Shown here: positions 27,041 to 39,405 of the stretch, piece after piece | How the letters are laid out: every line of letters starts with the position of its first letter | Numbering within the stretch: position 1 is the first letter of the stretch | Source: Cristatella mucedo | Lineage: Eukaryota > Bryozoa > Phylactolaemata > Cristatellidae | Direction of reading: 5' to 3' | Assembly: GCA_009760855.2 (NCBI GenBank) | Contig: WPIO01000199.1 | Location: forward strand, 126,001-190,000 | DNA: 64,000 nt | Notes under the pieces: model-generated | What the model was told of the DNA's origin: nothing | Database searches by the model: none | Seen by the model: only the letters and a program-made list of their open reading frames with translations | Program-made: the position numbers and the translations under genes

Positions 27041-27659
27041 ATAAGAATTTCCGAAAGAACCTGGGTGAGCTCCAACAGGGTCTTATTTGCCGGATAGCAG
27101 AGGATACGATGCCACATAGCAGTGCTTATGACTTTATAACGATTGAACTCAGAAATAGGGCCTTATTGGGATCAACTGGAATCGCATGTGCTAGCACATA
27201 CTGTTCAAACATATTCAGGTAGTCAATGAAATCACATCTTACCAGGCTAAACGGAATAAGCTTTCACGGGTCACCAAAGGTAAACAATATCCGGCTTGTC
27301 ACCACTGTTAGATTGGTGCGAGCAGTCAAATATAGCAAAAGATGGCTCAGAAAGCTGCCGTTTATTACGGATGAAAGGGCCGGGCCATAGTGGCCTACAT
27401 GAAAGCTGACGACCTTCTGTTCATGTGGATCCACCGTTCTCAGCTGGAAGAGAGCTTTGGCTTGGCAAGTCAGGCGGAGCCAAGAGTAACAGACCGCATA
27501 TTTGTTTAAGCAGGACATTTTTGCTGATCATTTCGCCCTGAAAGTCAGGGTAGATGCTGCTAACTGTCGAGTGGGGATGGCCGTGGGCAGTGAATATCTG
27601 TCGCAGCTCCAGATGTTTCTGCCGATTCCCCCATCAGAACTGAGGTCGCTGCTGACGTG
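27041..27659. other. Flank of the Gypsy remnant
   Basis: Probably upstream (gag) sequence of the same element on the minus strand, but too decayed for me to support. Confidence 0.3.
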
Positions 27660-28920
27660 GAAGCCGCCGTCTCTGAAGAGTAGTAATAATAATATTATCA
27701 ATAACAATAATAAAAATGCATTTTAAAGATTGCATTCAGAAAACTCAATCTCTTTCTAGCAAATTATATTGTCTGCATAGAAAGCAAGATAAAATGGTTA
27801 ATGCTATCATGTTATATTAAAGAAAATTATGACGTAATTAGGAGCGACACACACAGAGTCAGCATGCAAGTATGGTTAGTGGCAGCATGCACAGTAATGG
27901 CACGCAAAACCAAACACAGGTCTAATCACAGGGACCCACCAATTGCACCGACAATGAAATGCGTTTTAGTATCTTTTTCAATGTGATTCTGTCGTGAGAT
28001 GTCCTAAAGCATGTTGGGCCTCAGCTCGTGACTTAGAGAGCTTGACTGTGGACCTGAGGTAGTAGTCTAAAATAAAACTTCACTTTTGAACGTGACACCT
28101 TAACTTGCTACAGATTCAACAGGAGCCAATTTTGATTTTTGACCTTTCCAATATCCAAATCACACTTGGTTTGCACATTGCTAGTAAATTTCAATTAGTA
28201 TCATACAATTTAAGAAAGTGTATTGCCGTCTATGTGTGATTCCATCAAAACTTGCAGCAAGGGGGTTGAAATAATTTGACGAACTGTAGAGCTGTGAGTA
28301 ATCAAAGCAAATGTACAAGTGAGTGTCTTCAACATAAAACTCGAAGTCTAGATTTGTGCCTGACAATCACATTGGCTAGAGGTAGAGTATTAACCTTGCA
28401 CTAACGGAACCAAGCACTGAGCCCAGAGATACCCGATATTTCACAGGCTCCTCGGTTGGTCATAGTCAGTTCATATTAATACTCAGGAGTCTCCCACTAA
28501 AGTTACAACCTGAACCATTGTAGTTTAGTGACAGTGATGCTCAATCATGATGAGAGGCTTTTGAGAAGTATCCTTTAATCCAGAGCATCAGAAACTGCAA
28601 AAATATCGAGCAATATAAGCACAGAGACTCTGATGTATCCATTCCTAAGTAGGTTGTGACGGACCCGTAGCAATGCCGACTCTGTGGATCATTTAAATCG
28701 AAAAACCAAATTATCAAGGCTCCCAGTTCAAATATATGAGTTCAGCTGGTCTGGCTAGTCTCATTCCAGTGACTTTAATAGGAACGGTGAAAGGGAAACT
28801 GGGCGGAAGTTGCTTTAGTTCTCTTGGTCTAGAGCCAATTTGTTTAGTAGTGGCTTGACTTTAGGAGATTTGAAAAGGGCTGGGACGCGACCTGAGGCAA
28901 ATACATGTTAATGTTGTTAG
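27660..28920 (-). mobile_element. LINE family B copy with RT domain remnant
   Basis: On the minus strand the order is: RT start block ('FKSPKVKPLLNKLALD', then 'SNFRPVSLSPFLLK') at about 28.8-28.9 kb; a degraded active site 'FYVEDTHLYICFDYS' at about 28.3 kb (YVED instead of YADD); then the C-terminal region and the ATA-repeat tail at 27.67-27.72 kb. This is the longest antisense LINE-B copy. The N-terminal endonuclease was not recognised. Confidence 0.72.
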
Positions 28921-29349
28921 TTATGAGTGGGAGTGTCGTATCAATGCATGGTAAAGGCAGGACAGTAGTAATACGCATTATAACATTAACACTACTAAAC
29001 ACTACTAGTACTATTATGCCATAATTGAGGACTAGTAGTGTTTTTCTAGTAGGATATGAATTTCAGGATGATGTCACTAGTAACCTCCTTAAATATTAAA
29101 ATTGAGGTGCTGCATAGAATAGAATGACACGATTCCAGTCTGGATGCTGCCGTCGTAGGCATGGACTCACTAATAATGTCTATCTTGTTTACAAAGTAGT
29201 TGGAAAAGCGGTCAGGTAGATTGGTGGTTCTTAACTTTTCTAATGCCGAGACCCTTGAATGCTGTTCCTCACGCTGTCGTGGACCCCAACCAGGGAGCTC
29301 TTAACGACTTAAGTCTTGGTGGGCATTGTAGGTGAGCTTAATGAGTTTA
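28921..29349. other. Non-coding, short inverted repeat
   Basis: A 13-base inverted repeat, 'aaacactactagt' (28997-29009) and 'actagtagtgttt' (29031-29043), with a 21-base loop. It may be a hairpin or the remains of a small inverted-repeat element. The rest may be the 5' continuation of LINE-B. Confidence 0.4.
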
Positions 29350-29832
29350 CTTGGTATCCATAGAAGGACAAGCACTCGTCGAAGCTATTTCAGGAAGGGA
29401 GACACACGTTAGAACCTCTGGGATTTATAAACTATCCATGCCGCCCGCCACATTCATTACTAGCTGCAATGACATAGTCGTCCTCTTCAACCTCTAAACA
29501 GCCAACACTGGAAATAGCAGTGAAGTGCTCAACGGATCAAGGGTATATAAAAAACTGCTAACGAATAGATGGGTCTTCACTTAATGCAGCTGAATGACTA
29601 ATTTAAGACAGCTGCTCCCTAATAAACGCATAAGAAACGTAAAATGGCTCTGCATTTGGTGCTGCAAGTCAAGCAAAACAATTTTATTATTATTGCATGC
29701 CAAAGAAAAGGCCGGCTCTCAAGGTGCAACTCCTGCCCATCTTGCGACTGTGGCTTTAATGCAGCCTCTTTCGTAAATTATCGCCAACTCTTTTCCGGCT
29801 CCCTACCCCTAGCGACTTGGTAATGGTGATCA

Positions 29833-30317
29833 AACTTCCTCAGCTGACCCAAAAGTGCCGCCACGGCTTGGCTTATTCGTAACTAGCTGAGCTGCTGCAC
29901 TAGTTTCAGCCTCTTCGCTCCACCATAGGCGCTGTATGGACAATAAATTAGCTGTTCCATTCTTCCGTTTTAAGTCGGTTGGTGACAGAAGCTTTAGCAA
30001 TGCAGATCCTAGACTCTGGAAGTCACTTCTACAATTCTTATGCAACGACAACTACTCTCCTGCTGCTGACTATAGCTCATCCTTTTCAGCTGTCCTGAGC
30101 TGTTACTTCCAGGCAACTCGACTCCTCGAAAGCTCTCCTGACTCTGGTATGCTTCCTAGTTTCTCTTTGTTTCGCGAGACGAAGTCAGTTGACTACCGAA
30201 TGGGTACCGAGAGCCGCATCGGCTGTGAGTGCACTATACAAAACTGTCCTGAGCTACACACACATAGTCGTTATGGCTTTTTGGAGTGGCAGACGGAGAT
30301 ACATTACATTACATTAA
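29833..30317 (+). mobile_element. LINE family A, 5'-truncated copy inserted in the duplication
   Basis: It runs from 'gccacggcttggctt' to 'tacattacattacattaac'. The duplicated sequence stops at 'gtaatggtgatc' and resumes at 'agtcacaatctggctgg'; the second copy at 36.8 kb is continuous there. The LINE therefore inserted after the duplication. Confidence 0.82.
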
Positions 30318-30499
30318 CAGTCACAATCTGGCTGGTTGAAGTAGCTGCCGTTTCCAGCGAGACCCTACTAACGAAAGTGCGTCTTTGAGCTTATGGGACT
30401 GCAATCACGAAAGTAGCAGACGTTGTAGCAGCGATCCAAAACTCTCACAGAGCCATCCACTCAAGTATTACCGAAATCAAGATCCTAAGATGTTAAAGA

Positions 30500-30503
<4 letters not shown>

Positions 30504-30542
<39 letters not shown>

Positions 30543-30545
30543 CAT
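30504..30545. repeat. (CA)n microsatellite
   Basis: About 20 units of CA with one GC interruption, followed by TA-rich and GT-rich sequence. Confidence 0.95.
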
Positions 30546-31843
30546 ATTTATATATTTTATACATTTATGTATATACGTGTGTGTGTCTGTGTGTAAGGAC
30601 CGAGGGACGACTATACAGGTTACTAAATTTGAAGGCAGAGAGGGCTGCAAGCAATACGTGACAGAGAGTGAGGTTTTAGCCGAAGGACTGCTTGGGCAGA
30701 CTGACCGTAGCTACCGTATACAAGTCCAGCACACAATGCCACGGGGATTTCAATGTACATCCTGAAACATTCTGAGGCTACCTTAATTGCTCTACCTACA
30801 GATTAATCTTGAAGTTATTTCTTCAAAACACGTAAAAGGCCAAAGCAAGCATAAAAATGATCAAGAGGACCATCTACTGTCTGTCGGAAATTTAGGCAAA
30901 GCATCTTGAACTTCAGATGCTCATTACAGGCTTGCAGCCCCTCCTCTCCGTCGTTTGCATACAGCTGTAGTAGTCATATGAGAAAGTGCATTTACAGCAC
31001 ACTGACATAATTCGGTCACTGAAAGACTGCAGGCAGCTAAAACAGACTGGCCTGTCTATCTGTCCTAATGAGTCTGCCCAGTAGGTGTCTGTGTTACTGG
31101 GGACGTTTGCACGTTCCCTATTTCAGCAATTGGAAGCTAAATGCCTATACTCCTTCCGCATTATATCAGACCTATATTGTCTTGCCTTAGTCATTTACCC
31201 GGTAATCTTAGTTACATTAGCCCCAATGAGTATGGAATAAGTAAACCTAACTTTAGTTAATGAAAACTTACTGTTTTATCAAATAACAGCAGCTGTTAGA
31301 CCTGACTGTGGCGGCGATTTCACCTTTAGGTCGCATTTTACGTGGTAGCATCCGGCGGAAGCATGCCCTCAACCAGAGCAACCGAATCGAAGAACAAAAG
31401 AAAGCGAAATAGACAGCCAGAGATGATGAAAGAAGCACTATAGGGCCAGAAATGGCAGAACGAGAGAAATGGAGCAAGAGTAAGAGAAAACTAGTGAGAG
31501 TTGGCAAAAAAGTTAACAACCTGATTGAGTATGCGATCGTCTAATATTTAAAAAGACAACACGCCAAACACTGAATGGATTGAAGAGGGCAAGTAGCTAA
31601 ATAAGGTTATACTGAGTGAAAAAGTAAAAAAGCAACTGAAAAAACCAAGAAAAACTATGAATAACGACAGACACAAATCAAGCGAAATTTGAAACTGAGT
31701 CAGCACCTACGCGGGTAAATTATGCAGTAGACGTAATGCTAATATAGGCCAGTTATGAATATCGTAATCGTTAATTTGGTTAAAGCAATATTAGAGAAAT
31801 GAGGACAGATTAGTCAACTTAGGTGGTTGCTGCTAGTACTTAC
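30546..31843. other. Non-coding part of duplication copy 1
   Basis: Mostly absent from copy 2. No gene is recognised before the candidate exon at 31844. Confidence 0.3.
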
Positions 31844-31942
31844 CGACTGTTCCGTCGGTTGTCTGATCAGGTAAATTGGCCAAAGGTCTCAGAGCCACTT
31901 GTGGAGTTCCTGTACCGGTACGACTTTCATTGTTATTGGTAG
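31844..31942 (-). CDS. Candidate linker exon in duplication copy 1
   Basis: The exon has 99 bases, entered in phase 1 after 'tttattgtag' and left in phase 1 at a strong donor, 'AGTCG|gtaagtac'. It reads 'TNNNESRTGTGTPQVALRPL' then 'ANLPDQTTDGTV': hydrophilic, threonine- and proline-rich, as expected of an extracellular stalk or linker. The paralogous segment at 37.5 kb has an open exon at the same place and in the same phases. The downstream intron sequence is well conserved between copies, while the exons differ more. No domain is recognised. It could belong to the Ig-containing gene upstream on this strand. Confidence 0.42.
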
Positions 31943-32450
31943 CTACAATAAACAGGCATTTTTGTTGGATAAGTACGAGCAAGGAGTTTTACAGGTAACT
32001 CTGAATTCAATTAATGGGAATAAGTCAATCCGTTACCAATTACGGCAATGCACTAGCCGAATACCGTTGCAAGCTTCAGTCGTGCTAACGGTCTCCCACT
32101 TTGGTTTACCAAAAAGGCTTTCTATTTAATCCCCCAGTCATTGAACCCTCTACAAAAACTTTAAAGTGTGGCTGGATGGTTTCAGATGAGCTTGCGGTCT
32201 CCAGAAGAGCTGGTTAAAGCAAGATTGACAAACGTTATTGTTTGTCACCAATTTAGCTTCAAATCGGTCAAAACCAAAATGCATACAGAGCCCCTGAACA
32301 TACATGGTGACATGTGGGTTATATATAATCGAGGACTGATTTTCGTGCAAGAAATTGTTAAGCACTGTATAGACATTACGCCGTCTTAGGAAGATTAACA
32401 TGAGCATTTGATATCTACGTATCTCAAGCAGTTAAGTAGTACTCTTGCCA

Positions 32451-34299
32451 AGCGAACCTGTGCCTGCCTGTTGACAGATTTCTGCTTGAGAAATCACTTA
32501 AAATCTCCCAATATTTATCTGACTCGCATACAGCACTTGGAAGTATTTTAGTTGCTCCAGAATGGCTGACACAAAAACAACTGAAGAGAAGGTAAATAAT
32601 ACACCTGCCATTCAAATAATTTGCTAGGTTCACTAGGTTCTTCGTGTGCTTATAAGTGCTCAAGCTGTGTGTGCTAAACCCAACAATATTTACACATGTG
32701 CTTGAAGGTACGTAGAAGGCCATAGACATGGTTTAGTTATATCAGGGCTCGAAACAAGTATGTAAGTTATACTACTGACATGTTTAAGCGAATGTACTCA
32801 GACCGGTGCTTCGAAAGCAATAGGCAATTGTGAATCTGATATAGTAGTCAGTTGATTAGTTTATTTTCAAAACTTAATAATATATTCGGTTCCAAGAAGA
32901 GCTGAGGCGTTAACAATAGTTGCTGTAGGATCGTCTTTCAAATCCACCTTGGTGATGACCTAGTGGAATATCTCAGAAATGACAAGCTCCGGCCCATTGT
33001 CTGTGTTGTTTCCCTGTGGCTTGAGCAAAGGGCCTACTGTGTTATCCTAGAGACATGCACCCTGTCATGAAAGCCAACAGACTTTGTCAAATTATTTTGG
33101 TGGTGCTAAAGACAAATGGAGGATCAGATCTAAGACAATGGCAATTTCTCAAACAAAAACGTCAGGAAACGCATGCTGTTCCATTGAAGAATCTTAGTGG
33201 TTGCTGCATGCGGTGGCTATTTTGCCTGTGCCGAACTTGGCCTAATAGCCCCGAGCTTATGCCGGTACGTAAATAGTGATACAAGACCACAGACTTGTAT
33301 TGATTATAAGCGAGTGATAGAGACTGGTAGAGAGTGAACAGGAAAGAGCTGAGATCAATCGACATGTGATAAGTCACATCAGTCACCAATTCCCATTATG
33401 AACCGAACCATATGTTGTTAAATGCTGTTTCTCAGCTCGTCTATTTCCAAAGTGAGAAACTCACCACCTGCTGAAGTTGGGACATCCCCAGGGAATGTCA
33501 TCATCATGACTTCTTTATCATCATCACCATCATCATTATAACATCATCAGACTGGGCGACATTTAAAAGGGAGCTTGAAGCATTCTCATTCATTACAACA
33601 TGTAGCGCATCATTGTGATTCCTCCTCTGTGTACTCATTGGAGTTGACACTATGCAAGCTATCACCAGCCATAATTTACATGCTGACGCTATGCTTTACA
33701 GTTATAACTATGCTATGTTTTTTAACCATTGTGCAGGCTACCGATAATATATTGATCTTGCTTTCTACATCAACTCTAACCATATAATGCTTAGTGAAAT
33801 AGTGCATACTATAACTGACCATGTAATGCATTTTCTGAACAGTATCTGTAAAGAGAATTGAAATATTTTCAATTTTCACATTGCACAATACACACGATCA
33901 TTACCAGAATTTTGCTGAATAATGTATTGAACCTGCCACACAAGCTGCAGCTACTAAGCCTTGGTGCCTGGGAAACTGCATGCTATTTGTGTGGGGCTGT
34001 CTAGCAAATGGACCTTGGCTGTAACTAAAAAAAAAACAGTTTGAAGGTAAGGGAGCAGACGATAAGGGCAAAAGCCACGATTACAAACGGATCTATCTTG
34101 ATCGCATTTTTGCAGCTGCTCAAGAATGCATGAATGGAGCAGCCTCTCGGACTGTAGCTACTGGACCTAAGTACCTGCATTCGGGGGACCTGCAGGTTCG
34201 GTTCTTCAGTTATTGTACGTACTGCACAAAAGGATTGAAAAGCTTGGTAAAAAAAAACGAAGTAAAGCTGTTCTAGCAAATGTCTAGCTGTCCTGCATT
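32451..34299. other. Non-coding with an ATC microsatellite
   Basis: An (ATC)n-type array lies at about 33500-33553. Just beside it the minus strand has a strong donor 'AGGTG|gtgagt' (33464-33459). The frame 'TFPGDVPTSAG' precedes it in phase 1, but no acceptor is convincing, so this is only a candidate. The rest is AT-rich. Confidence 0.35.
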
Positions 34300-35900
34300 T
34301 AATGTAATGGAATGTAATGTATCTATGTCTGTAACTCCACAAAGTCATAAAAGTGGGTGTTACGCAAGAGAGTTTTTATAGCCCACTCACAGCCTAAGCA
34401 GCTTTTAGTACGCATTCGGTAGCAAACAGACTTCGACTCACGCAACAACGAAAAAGTGGGAAGCATTGCAGAGTCAGGATAGCAGTTGAGGTAGTTAGTA
34501 GCATAGAAGTAGCAGTTCAGGACCGCTGAAAAGGATGTGCCATAGTCGGCAGTAGGGGAGTAGTTGTCGTTGTGTAAGAATTGTGGAAGCAAGCTCCACA
34601 GTCTAGGACCTGCAGAGCAAAAGCTTCTATCGCCAACGGTCGTTAAGCGGAGGAATGGAACACCCAATTTATTGTCCACACAGGACCTGAGTGAGCAAAC
34701 AGGCAGAAACTGATGCATCAGTTCAGCCAGGTACGAAGGAGCTAAGCCGTGGCGGGCCTTATGGCTCAGCATAAAAACTTTGCTCTGTATCCGTTGCTAA
34801 ACCGGCAACCATCCTAGCTCTTTCAGCAAAGTATACGTGTGCTCAAACCACTGGGACTTGAAAACTAGCCTTGCAGCCATGTTCATAGTCCGCTGCAGTG
34901 ACATGATAGCTTTCTTAGGCAGCCCAGCCAAAGAATTACAATGATCAAGCCGAGACAGAACTAAAAGCTAGTAAAAATTTTTACAATCCACTGTGGGAGA
35001 AAGCTCCTAATCTTAGATAGGGTTAGGATTTGATGGCTACCTGTAGAAGTAGACTTCTGAATGAAGTTTTTGAAATTGAGGCAGCTGTCGAAAACGACAC
35101 CTAAATTTCGAACACGTGGTGATGGTCCTACAATAGTATCACCTATTAAGAAGAGCAAAGCCTTTCAATCCAGCCACACGCTTAGGGTGTCCTATGAGCA
35201 GCAGTTCGGCTTTATCATCATTTAATTTGAGGAAGTTTTCCGACATCCAGGATCGAATATTGGCAAGCCAAGCATTCAGTTTCTCAGTTGACGCAGCAGA
35301 TTCTGACGGTTGGAATGAAAAATACAGCTGAGTATCGTCAGCGTAGAAGTGATATCCTATTTCATTGGCCTTAATCACTTTTCCCAGAGGTTGTGTATAA
35401 ATGTATAACAGCAAGGGACCGAGTTTAGACCCTTGATGGACTCCACAGGTCATCCTTCTCTCGTGTGAGACCTGACTTCCATACGACACGGATTGAACAC
35501 GATCAGACAAGTATGACTTAAACTATGCACGTGCTTCGTCAAAGTAGGCCAATCATTATTCTTAATCGTTCAAGCAGAACTTTGTGATCAATGGTGTCGA
35601 AGGCTGCAGACAGATCTAGCAGAGCTAGGGCAGTGACATTCCCGTCGTCATCGCCACGTAGAGTGTCTATGTTAAAACGGAGAAGAGCAGTTTTAGTAGA
35701 GTGCTGCCTCTTGAACCCTGATTGAAATGTTTATGACATTCCATTGTTTTCAATATGTTTAACCAGCTGCTTAGCAATAATTTTTTCAAGAATCTTTAAT
35801 AAGAAAGGAAAAACAGAAACCGGGCGATAGTTTGCAAGGACCTCTGTAATTCCTTTAAATCGGCAACCGTTAGACCTATTCTTAAAAAGCCTGTATTAGA
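34300..35900 (-). mobile_element. LINE family A, longest antisense copy with RT domain
   Basis: On the minus strand the RT reads 'GNVTALALLDLSAAFDTIDH' (first catalytic Asp) near 35.6 kb, then the active site 'YHFYADDTQLYFSF' near 35.35 kb, then 'LKLNDDKAELLLIGHPKR'. The C-terminal region follows, and the copy ends with TAATG repeats at about 34300-34320. YADD with this spacing is typical of the CR1/L2 group of non-LTR retrotransposons. There are at least two breaks. The endonuclease part is missing, so this is a 5'-truncated pseudogene copy. Confidence 0.85.
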
Positions 35901-35999
35901 CACATGAACAGCTCCACAACTACAAATGAGACTACATGGATGTTTCACAGAAGACATGTGTATAGCTCATTCTATGCCTACGTGGCATACTCTATGCAT

Positions 36000-36460
36000 T
36001 GAGTAAATTTAACACTGTATCCTTTTCAGCAAGCAGAAAAGTAGGTGCATTTCTAAGTGAGAAGACCAGTTCAGGTAGGAGCAGCACGGAACAGGCAGTA
36101 CATAAAGGCTTGATATCATACAAGTTCGTTCCACAGTCTGAGACCTGGGCGACAAAAGCTCTATCGCTAACGGTCTTTGAGTGAAGGAATAGAGCAGCTA
36201 ATATGTTTTCCACAAAGGACTTAAGGGTTGGAAGAGAGTGAGACGGGTGAAGCAGTTTAGCTAGGTCTGAATAAGTTAGGTCCTGGGGGCCGTGTGGGGC
36301 AACCAAAGGGCTTTACTCTGTATCCATAGATCAATCGGTAGCTACCCAAGCCAGTTCAGTTAAAGAGATATGTGATAAAAGCTCTGGGATTTGTAAACTA
36401 GCCATGCAGCCACATTCGTTAGCAGGTACAGTGACATCGTAGTCCTCATGGCCTGCTTGT
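36000..36460 (-). mobile_element. Diverged LINE-A-related fragment
   Basis: On the minus strand, 'DLTYSDLAKLLHPSHSL' and 'TVSDRAFVAQVSDCGTNLY' correspond to the LINE-A region before 'GDRSFSSAGPRLWN'. The part near 36390, 'ttgtaaactagccatgcagcc', matches 'ttgaaaactagccttgcagcc' of the 34.9-kb copy. The upstream part is shared with duplication copy 1. Confidence 0.55.
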
Positions 36461-38160
36461 GTTGCACTGGCTAAGTTAGAGTTGGCAGTGATGTGCAAAA
36501 CCGATCAAGCGTATGTAACAAAGCAATTAAAAAATGGGGGGGACTTTACTTAATACACCCACTGCCTAATTAACGGCAGGTACTTCCTGGCAAATGTTTG
36601 CGAAACGTAAACATGTTCTGATAATTGTATCTAGTGGCTCTGCATTTAGTGCTGCGAGCCAAGCGACCAAACTTCAGTATTTTCTGACGCGAAATTAACG
36701 GCTGACTCCGAATTGCACATATCCTTCCAATTTTGCAACTGTGGCTTTTATGCAGCCTCCGTCATATGTTTTCGCCTACTCATTTTTGAGAGTCCCGACA
36801 GTTAATTAATTGGTAGTGATGCTTGTCACCCACGATCTGGCTGGTTTAGCTAGCAGCCGTTTCAAGTGAGACCAGACGAAAGAAAGTGCATCTGAAAAGC
36901 TTATCGACTGCAATCACCCAAGGAGCAGCTGTTTAGGCAGCAGTGTAAAGCCTCCATAGAGCCAATAACTCCAGTATTATCAAAATTAAGATCTCAGGAG
37001 TTAAGAGCATTTACTGGCAGTTGGTTTACCCTAAAAGTAACTAATGAAGCCGGGTATTAAGAACACCAAGTTCAAAATAAAGCAAGGACTTCTGATTAAG
37101 GCTGATTACACCTGATGGGAAAATGGTGCTGATGCATGCAGTAACAGCTACCTAGTCGACGTGTCGTTGAAGAAGAAATCTCACTTATCTCATGCTCTTT
37201 AGTAATGGATACCGTATGTGTGCTCATTAAAGACCTAAATTTTCTCGGTTGATCTGTTGCATACCCACCTCCTACATGCAGCTACGTGTATGGCTCACAA
37301 AATCGGTCAAATAAGCACCTAGACAAGCTTGGTCTTGGATATCAAGCATAACTTTAAGCGACGATACAGCTATGTGGGTACATTATACATTAGACCTAAT
37401 ACCAATATTGGTCGGATATAAATATAGCAATCATTAATTAGGCCATATCCAAATTAATGAAATGAGGACAGATAAGTCGACTTAGCCAGTTGCTGCAAGT
37501 TCTTACCGGCTCCAGCGGGGTTTAATGAACGAAGTTCTTCAGTTGATGCGGCTGCTCCGGCTCTACCGTGGCGACGACTTTCCGCTTGTTTTTGAAGTAC
37601 AGCAAGCCGGTGTGCCTGGCTAGCTAAGGATGGGCAAGCCATTGCGCAATTCTTAATTCTACTCCAAATGATAACAAAGTGCAATTTATTTCAACAAGTC
37701 TATCTATAACCGAATACGGCAATGCATTAGCACATTACCATTGGAGGCTTCAGTCAGGCTAACGTTCTCCGACTTTGGCTCAAAGCTTGTTCGGCTCAAA
37801 GAAAGTGCTTACCATTCATTCTCCAACTCTTTCAATGCTCAACAAAGATTTAAAGAAATAGTTGGATGGTTTTAGAAGAGCTTACCAGCTCAACATGAGC
37901 TGGTAAGAGCAAGAGCGACTAAAGTGACTGTTTGTGACCAATGAAACTCAAAATCAGTCTAAACCAGAATAGACACGGACCTTCTAAACATGCTTGATAA
38001 CAAATGCCTTACGAATCATGGAGGGTTGATTCTCTTATATTACGTTTTAGACCATTCGATAACGATTATGCCGTCTTCAGATGCTTTACAGAAACCTTCA
38101 ACACCGACACATTCCAAAAAGTCAAATAGTACTTCTGCGAAGCAAACATGTGTTTGGTAA
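36310..38160. repeat. Direct segmental duplication, copy 2
   Basis: Partner of 29350-32450. It lacks the LINE-A insertion and most of the CA-repeat region of copy 1. At 37881-37907 it has a perfect 12-base hairpin ('cttaccagctca', loop aca, 'tgagctggtaag') absent from copy 1. It is followed directly by a LINE-B copy. Confidence 0.7.
37507..37623 (-). CDS. Candidate linker exon in duplication copy 2
   Basis: Paralogue of the exon at 31844-31942. It has 117 bases, phase 1 in ('ccatccttag') and phase 1 out ('GAGCCG|gtaagaac'). The open frame includes 'AESRRHGRAGAAASTEELRS' and 'LNPAGA'. The shared 'ES-R' start and 'L-R-x-L-x-N-x-P' spacing support one reading frame for both copies. A competing acceptor ('ttagctag') four bases further in would use another frame and is less consistent with copy 1. 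The function is unknown; the composition suggests a flexible segment. Confidence 0.4.
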
Positions 38161-39110
38161 AATATTTCCTCCCGGCAGCTATAGAAAAACCGAGTGAGAT
38201 TCATAAATTTGAAAAGCTGACGGTCAAAATCGGCTTTGCCAGCATTTCTCCTGTTAAATCGGCACGAAATCTAGATGGCATATTCCAAACTGACATTTCG
38301 TTTACGACCACATCAGTTCCACAATCGAGTCTATTTGCTTTCAGCTACACAACATTGCTAGAATGTATGTTGGTTTAGATAAGAATACCCCATCTAAATT
38401 GCTACATGCATTTGTGATAACCCGTCTTGATTTCCGTAACTTACTGCTTGGTATCCTACCGGCATGTGCAATCAGGCTCATACAGCTGGTTCAAAACACT
38501 GCAGCTTTGCTTATCTGTCGGAAGCATTTCAGCTGCCACATCACAACAATTCTCGCCAACCTGAAATGGCTACATGTCAAGCAACGTATCGACCTCAAGG
38601 TTTTATCGCTCACGTTTAGGTCACTTCATTCTCTCGCTCCTGCCTTCCTATCAGATCTACTCTCTTACCAGCCCAAGCATCGTACCACCAGCTATTCGAA
38701 AGCTAACTGTTTACCTATACCTCGTGCAAACCTCAAATCATATAGAGATCGTGCCTTTAGTTCGAAAGCTCCCTTAGCTTGAAACACTCTCCCGACTTCC
38801 ATCACGGCGTCCCCTGACTTGAACAGATTTAAAAATAAATTAAAAGTGCACCTATGTATGACAGCAATTAGTGGGTCCCAGTGATTGGTTCTGTATGTGG
38901 TTATGCATGCTAACACTGTTGCATGTTCCCACTAACCACGCTTGCATGCTGATCCAGAGTAGGTGACCCCTAACCATGTTATTCATGATGTTTATCAAGC
39001 GTGTTACCACTAATGATTCAGTCATTTTCATTTACGGAAAATTTGAAGCACATAGAAAGAGATTGGGTTTAATGAGGGTGCTTTATGAAGTTTATTGTTA
39101 CTATGTATTG
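38160..39110 (+). mobile_element. LINE family B, 3' half with good C-terminal ORF
   Basis: It reads 'ITRLDFRNLLLGILPACAIR', 'LVQNTAALLICRKHF', 'LKWLHVKQRIDLKVL', then 'NLKSYRDRAFSS'. These are the classic thumb and C-terminal blocks of L2/CR1 elements. It ends with 'cacatagaaagagattggg' and 'ggtgcttta'. The last 420 bases are nearly intact in frame, which makes this one of the best-preserved LINE-B copies here. Confidence 0.82.
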
Positions 39111-39189
39111 GCAACCGGGACGAAATAGAACTGCTCTGCAGTGATCCAGACTAGCCAGAAACGGGGAGATAGATACAAAAAATAACCAG

Positions 39190-39405
39190 TAGTGTTAGAC
39201 AAACCCTAATCTTAGATAGAGATATAACGTCATGACTCTCATTGGAGACTATCGTACTAATTAAGATTTTTACACATTGTGTAGCTTTAAAAAAAAAACT
39301 TAATTTGATGCACATGGTGACGGTTGTGCAATGGTAGTCCTCAACAAAAGAGCTAGGTTTTTTAGCCAAGTATCATATTTTGGATGTCTTATAAGCAGCA
39401 GTTTG
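39190..39405 (-). mobile_element. LINE family A, small antisense fragment
   Basis: Matches the 35.0-35.2 kb part of the antisense LINE-A copy: 'ccctaatcttagatagag', 'gatgcacatggtgacggt' and 'ggatgtcttataagcagcag'. Confidence 0.65.

Larger units (their letters stand above)
29350..32450. repeat. Direct segmental duplication, copy 1
   Basis: It aligns with about 36310-38160 in the same orientation. Shared blocks include 'tctgggatttrtaaact', 'ggctctgcattt.gtgctgc', 'actgtggctttwatgcagcctc', 'ctggctgg', 'aatgaggacagat.agtc', 'acggcaatgca.tag' and 'attatgccgtctt'. Copy 1 is longer because of a LINE-A insertion (29833-30317) and extra sequence with a CA microsatellite. Divergence looks like tens of percent, so the event is old. 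Confidence 0.7.
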
